Source: Cylicocyclus nassatus
Taxonomy: Eukaryota; Nematoda; Chromadorea; Rhabditida; Strongylidae
Reading direction: 5' to 3'
DNA length: 64,000 nt
Assembly (NCBI GenBank): GCA_958299035.1
Contig: CATQJL010000001.1
Span: 75,041,594 to 75,105,593, forward strand
Shown here: positions 59,916 through 64,000 of the stretch, piece by piece
How positions within the stretch are numbered: the stretch's first letter is position 1
Layout: each line of letters begins with the position of its first letter
Notes under the pieces: generated by a model
Seen by the model: the letters and a program-made list of their open reading frames with translations, nothing else
What the model was told of the DNA's origin: nothing
Database searches by the model: none
Position numbers and translations under genes: made by a program

Positions 59916-60927
59916 TTAGGTCGTTCCGAAAGTAATGTCGCTTTTTTTCAGAAGTTCGCCACATCTGATGGAACAAAGTTTTCTAAGAGATCTTGGAGAC
60001 ATTCTATGCAACATTTCATTCTCTTTCTAAGGTTCTAGCTTCATTGCATCATAGTCATGAGCTTTTGAAAAATTACCAAAATCTGCGATCCATGCTTTTT
60101 GAAAAAGCCAAGTTTCACAATTTTTCTAGATTTTTATAACAACTCCCGGAAGGAGTCCATGTAATGGATGGATAGAGCAAACCCTACAGGAAACAACACA
60201 ACTTTTTTCTACTTTCCAGAGCTCGTCATAATTTTTGTATTGATTTTTTTATGGAACCACCGAGTTTCAGCAGCTTCTTAAACACAAATGCATCAACCAC
60301 CAATAAATCTTCGAATTTTGAAACTTACAAGAGATTATGGTTTGACACTAATTTTACAAACCAAATGAGCATTCACCGCTTCAGATTAGCAACTTTCGAA
60401 CATTCTGGGTACAGCCTGGGACGCCTTAAAAAATTTGAATTATGATGATTTTATCTTGGGACTTGATAAGTCGAAAACATATAAGCACTGTTAGGAAGAG
60501 GAGAAAAAGCTGTGTCGGATGACACCCGAGTTGATTGCCGGTTCTTGTTCTGTGAGGTTTGAGTTGACCAAATATGAAATTTGACGGCATTGAAAAATTG
60601 ACTCCAGAAACTCAAAGAAGCAAACTAAGGGAAAGAAAAATTATTCTGTGTCCTATAGGGTTTGCTCTATCTATCAGTCAATTGTACTTTTTCGCAGGAT
60701 AAGTACAAAAATTTAGAAAAATAGCCGAATCTAAGCATGGCAAAAAGCGTGAGTCGTAAATCTTGATAATTTTTCGAGAGCCCATTGAATAATATGCAAC
60801 GTAATTACAGTCATTAGAAAGAGCATAAAATGCTGCATCGAACGCTTTCAAGATCTCTTGAACATCTTAATTCCGTGAAATGTGGCCTTTGTTTGAAAAA
60901 AGCGACATTACTTTCGGAACGACCTAA
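59916..60927. mobile_element. Mariner-like long-TIR MITE with TA duplication
   Basis: Ends TTAGGTCGTTCCGAAAGTAA and its complement, flanked by TA at 59914-59915 and 60928-60929. The inverted arms extend inward: ATAGAGCAAACCCTACAGG (60172) mirrors CCTATAGGGTTTGCTCTAT (60653). It is 1012 bp and non-coding. The empty site in block B copy 1 confirms it is an insertion. Confidence 0.82.
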
Positions 60928-61744
60928 TATAAACCCATCAGCTAACAAAGCTGCGTAAGAAGATGGTCAATCATGTTAAGAAAATACGTCTTTGCCAAGT
61001 TGCTGTGATTAGATCAACTTAGAGAAGCCTTAGAAAGGCAGAGAATGTAGCAATAGATATTCCTCAACATTTTAAAAGATGGCTTCAAGATAGTCGGGTT
61101 TGCTTTTTTTCCAGTCTCCTATAAGCCTCTCTTGCACACAATAATGCTATTGAATAATCAAACATAAAACAGTGAACTATATCGTTTTTGCATGGCTGTT
61201 ATACTTGCATTTGAGTGCTTCTCCTCAGAAATGTTCTCTTTTTATTTGCAAGAATAAATTTTCTAATGGTCACTAGTATGTACAAGTTATTATGACAACA
61301 ATTAGTATTGCTCAAACAAAACCCATTTTTGAGTAAAGAGAGAAAAGACATGACGATTCTGAAAATCTGTCTACAGGATAAACCCTTCACAGAAAGATTT
61401 CAGACAAAACAGAACAACGGAACAAACATGAATAACAGCAAAGTCGGGAGGAAAATGTAAATGTTGAATTATCTTATGGAGATACTTGTTACATGTCGGC
61501 GAGGAGACAAGAAAAAGAGAAAGAGAAAAGGCAAGACAGATTAATTAGAGCAGCTTCACTAACGATATATTGAAGCATTATACAGTGCGATGACTTTGCA
61601 TGAATCTAATCGAAAGTACTGCCGTATACGATGGACTCTTATAGAAAGCCATCTCAAGGCCCTTCGTATCAAAGTGGCCTGAGGGAAAAGGAGAAATTTT
61701 CAGGAGGCTAGCGACATGGTGCGCGTAATCGTGACACGTACAGC

Positions 61745-62751
61745 TTAAATTCGTGAAAATTCCGCAAAAGTGTCGGAAGGGAACTCGTCCTTCTCCATTA
61801 CGATTGGCATAGGTTCAATTTGAGAGCAAATCGACGATGATAGTGATGTTCTGAAATTGAAGACATCAGTCGAGGTCTTCTCATACCAAGTGTTCCTTTT
61901 TTCGGTTGAAGTTTCGAATAGACTGCTTTTTATACCCTAAAGATGCAAGTCTAGCAAGTTGCGGATGTTGGGGCTCCTGCAAAAATTATAGATCTTTGTT
62001 CTGTTGGGGTCAAGACGCATAAAATTTGCACAAAGAATTTATCAATACCTGCGCTTCAGATATGTTACAACAGATGCACGAGGAATGACGGGTAAGTTTA
62101 GATAAGGTTTTGGAATGCAAAATGGCCACAAGTCCACCTCACCGTCTGAGATCTGTGTGTGGTTTTTTTTACATTAAGGATGCAATAGCGGGATTCGCAT
62201 GTTGAATGCAATAAAATTCATGCACGTAATGTATCAGATGAAAAGAGAATGCACGTTTTAAGGTGCACTAATCGTCATGTAGTGTGTAAAAATCTCATTT
62301 TGTTTCACACAGAAATCAAGAAGAATCTGCTTGTGTCAAGTGATTGACGTGCACATATTGTGTCAGATAAGCAAAAACGCTCATTTAGTAATAAAAATTG
62401 TCGTATTCTCAGCGCGCTGGTTGTGAAGTCGCATTATTTTTTCAATGAGCAAAAATTCAACTGCAATGTTTTTCTTCGGTAGTTAGGAGGATTGCGGTTA
62501 TATTTGCAATTCTTTGTACTTTTAACAACGATTCAAATTTCTAGTGATAAATATTCACTTTGAGTAAGTCCTTGTGACTGATAACTTGAACGTTTATTCA
62601 GAACAATCTCTTTACAGGGCAGCAAAGGACGCTTACAATTAATTGAGGATGCCCTGAGTAGCTCATTAAGGATTGGGTGCTCATCATTGTCGCTGTTTTT
62701 TTCTCTCCTCATGGATTTGTGTCAAGCATGGTTTCGAGGAATGCACTTGAT
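61745..62751 (-). pseudogene. C-terminal exons of an unrecognised gene, paralog 3
   Basis: The terminal exon (61850-61745, 106 nt, the same length as paralog 2) follows TTCAATTTCAG and encodes ICSQIEPMPIVMEKDEF and AEFSRI, then TAA. It differs from paralog 2 at 8 of 34 residues. The penultimate exon (62751-62685, also 67 nt) keeps its acceptor and EERKKQRQ but its donor has changed from GTGAGC to ATGAGC, and the frame then meets TGA. So this copy is probably broken there or spliced differently, while its last exon still looks constrained. No function assigned. Confidence 0.5.
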
Positions 62752-62779
62752 CTGAAAGAAACATTATTATATCATTACA

Positions 62780-63537
62780 CTAGCTGACTTACCGGCTCCG
62801 CCCGGCCCTGTCAAACATTGCAATATAGTGATAACATTGCAACAGAGTAATTACATTGCAATAGAGTTCCATTCCCATCCCTATGCACCCCTTCTGTGCC
62901 CACTTATACATGCAATCCCCTTTTCTCGCTGTGATAGTGATCAGCATGCTCACTTACCCCCTTGTGCCTCCCAGTCCCGCAGCTCAAACTTTGCAGAAAA
63001 TAAAATCGACAATAACAGACATTCTGATAAATGTCGTATGCGCTATAGCTGGCTTACCCGGCTCTGCCCGGCCGTGCCAAAACACTATGATAAAGCTTCC
63101 ATCCCTATCCCTGCATAACCCTTCCCCATATCCACTTCTACGTGCCAGTTTCCTATTCCCCTATGTTAGTAATCAGCATGCTCACTTACCCCGCCCCCCT
63201 GTGCCAACTCCCAGCCCCGTAGCTCAAACTTTGCAAAAAAATCGATAAAAGTAATGGACGATTTCAAAAACTAGTATTGTTTTCGTAATCGGCATGCTCG
63301 ATTACCCCTCTGTGCCAACTCCCAGCCCCGTAGCTCAACTTTGCAAAAAATCGATAAAATCGATAAAATCGATGTCAATCGATGACAAAAAGTAGCCTAT
63401 GACACCCCGCCAAGCGAAGTGCGTGTGTGCCAAGTTTGGTCCGGATCGGTTCAGAAATGGAATTTTCTATTCGGAACATACGTGCACACATACAGACAGA
63501 CATACAGACAAACAGACATTCAGCTTTAAGTATAAGA
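62780..63537 (-). mobile_element. Non-autonomous Helitron, second copy
   Basis: On the minus strand it starts TCTTATACTTAAAGCTGAAT and ends AAGTCAGCTAG, between A and T, like 50521-51462. It shares the CTGTGCCAACTCCCAGCCCC units, the ATCGATAAAATCGAT strings, the GTTTGGTCCGGATCGGTTC segment and the CAGACATA microsatellite. It lacks the inverted left arm; instead an internal CTGGCTTACCCGGCTCTGCC copy of the terminus occurs near 63050, suggesting a head-to-tail duplication. The empty site is visible in block B copy 1 near 28709. Confidence 0.75.
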
Positions 63538-63899
63538 TTATAAAGGAAATTATTAAATTATGCTCACAATTGTAAAGTAACGTTAGAGTTTTTCCGCGGT
63601 TGTGAAAACAAATTCTATTCAGACTTGACGGGACAAGCAAGAAAAATTTTGATATTCACAAGTCCTAGGGTTTTCTTTACAGAACTCGTCACTGTCCCTG
63701 GAGAAAAACGCTGTCTATGAGCCTGGGCCACGTGTTCAACACTTCTCATGAGTTGTTATGTCACAATCCAACCAAATGTTTACTCAAGGTTATATATGAG
63801 CTGTAGTTTCAAAAATATGAAAATCAGTCAAAACCCTTTGTTTACGCATTTCAAATAAGTAAACTTTCACGCCTGGTCAACGTTACACAGTAGCGCAAA

Positions 63900-64000
63900 T
63901 CACTTGTTATTCGTGTAACCATTGGAATAGGGAGAGTCTCGTCGAAGAAGATACAAAGAGTTGCTATGTCTAGCTGCTCAAAACATCCACTTTAGAGTAT
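63900..64000 (-). CDS. Possible C-terminal exon, block B copy 2 (cut by window edge)
   Basis: The minus-strand frame ends HSNSLYLLRRDSPYSNGYTN and then NK, TGA. It is the counterpart of 29093-29290, with the same stop position and mostly silent differences around SPYSN. The upstream part is outside the window. Confidence 0.4.

Larger units (their letters stand above)
59030..64000. repeat. Duplicated block B, copy 2
   Basis: Second copy of block B (see 25240-29300), running off the window's right edge. It has gained the mariner-like MITE at 59916-60927 and the Helitron at 62780-63537, which are absent at the same sites in copy 1. Those empty sites date both insertions after the duplication. 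Confidence 0.7.

Overview
The window looks like gene-poor, repeat-rich DNA from a nematode, most simply a rhabditid or strongylid (hookworm-like) worm. The reasons are AT-rich sequence with many TTTTCAG/TTTCCAG acceptors next to GTAAGT/GTGAGT donors, small exons separated by short introns, no bacterial-style operons, and a mix of RTE-like LINE, Penelope-like, Helitron, mariner, hAT and piggyBac-like elements. The species is inference; nothing seen fixes it. No rRNA, true tRNA, spliced-leader gene or CRISPR array was recognised.

Layout. 0-5.2 kb: a piggyBac-like MITE, CpG-rich patches, a hAT MITE remnant and a plus-strand C-terminal exon (5105-5204). That exon has two diverged relatives on the minus strand at 27.65-27.75 kb and 61.75-61.85 kb. 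5.2-17 kb: mostly non-coding, with an (AC)n microsatellite, hAT MITEs, a tRNA-like SINE head and a dispersed GC-tailed repeat. 17.4-29.3 kb and 36.1-64 kb carry two blocks (A then B) in the same order and orientation, so an ancestral unit of at least 12 kb seems to have been duplicated in tandem and then expanded by transposons. 30-38 kb holds a run of foldback (palindromic) elements. 44.5-46 kb contains the best protein-coding gene: a small secreted Lys/Pro-rich protein with a split signal peptide.

The most striking part is 49.3-58.0 kb. This is one decayed Penelope-like retroelement (RT plus GIY-YIG endonuclease) with inverted terminal pseudo-LTRs containing a hammerhead-ribozyme-like motif. 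Four other elements have split it: a TIR MITE, a Helitron, a 3.26 kb giant palindrome with TA target duplication, and a 1.98 kb TIR element that carries gene-like exons. At the TA sites the interrupted protein frame closes exactly when the insert is left out, which proves both the nesting and the boundaries. An RTE-like LINE 3' end follows at 58.4-59.0 kb on the minus strand.

Most open frames in the window are short and chance-like, so few proteins are claimed.
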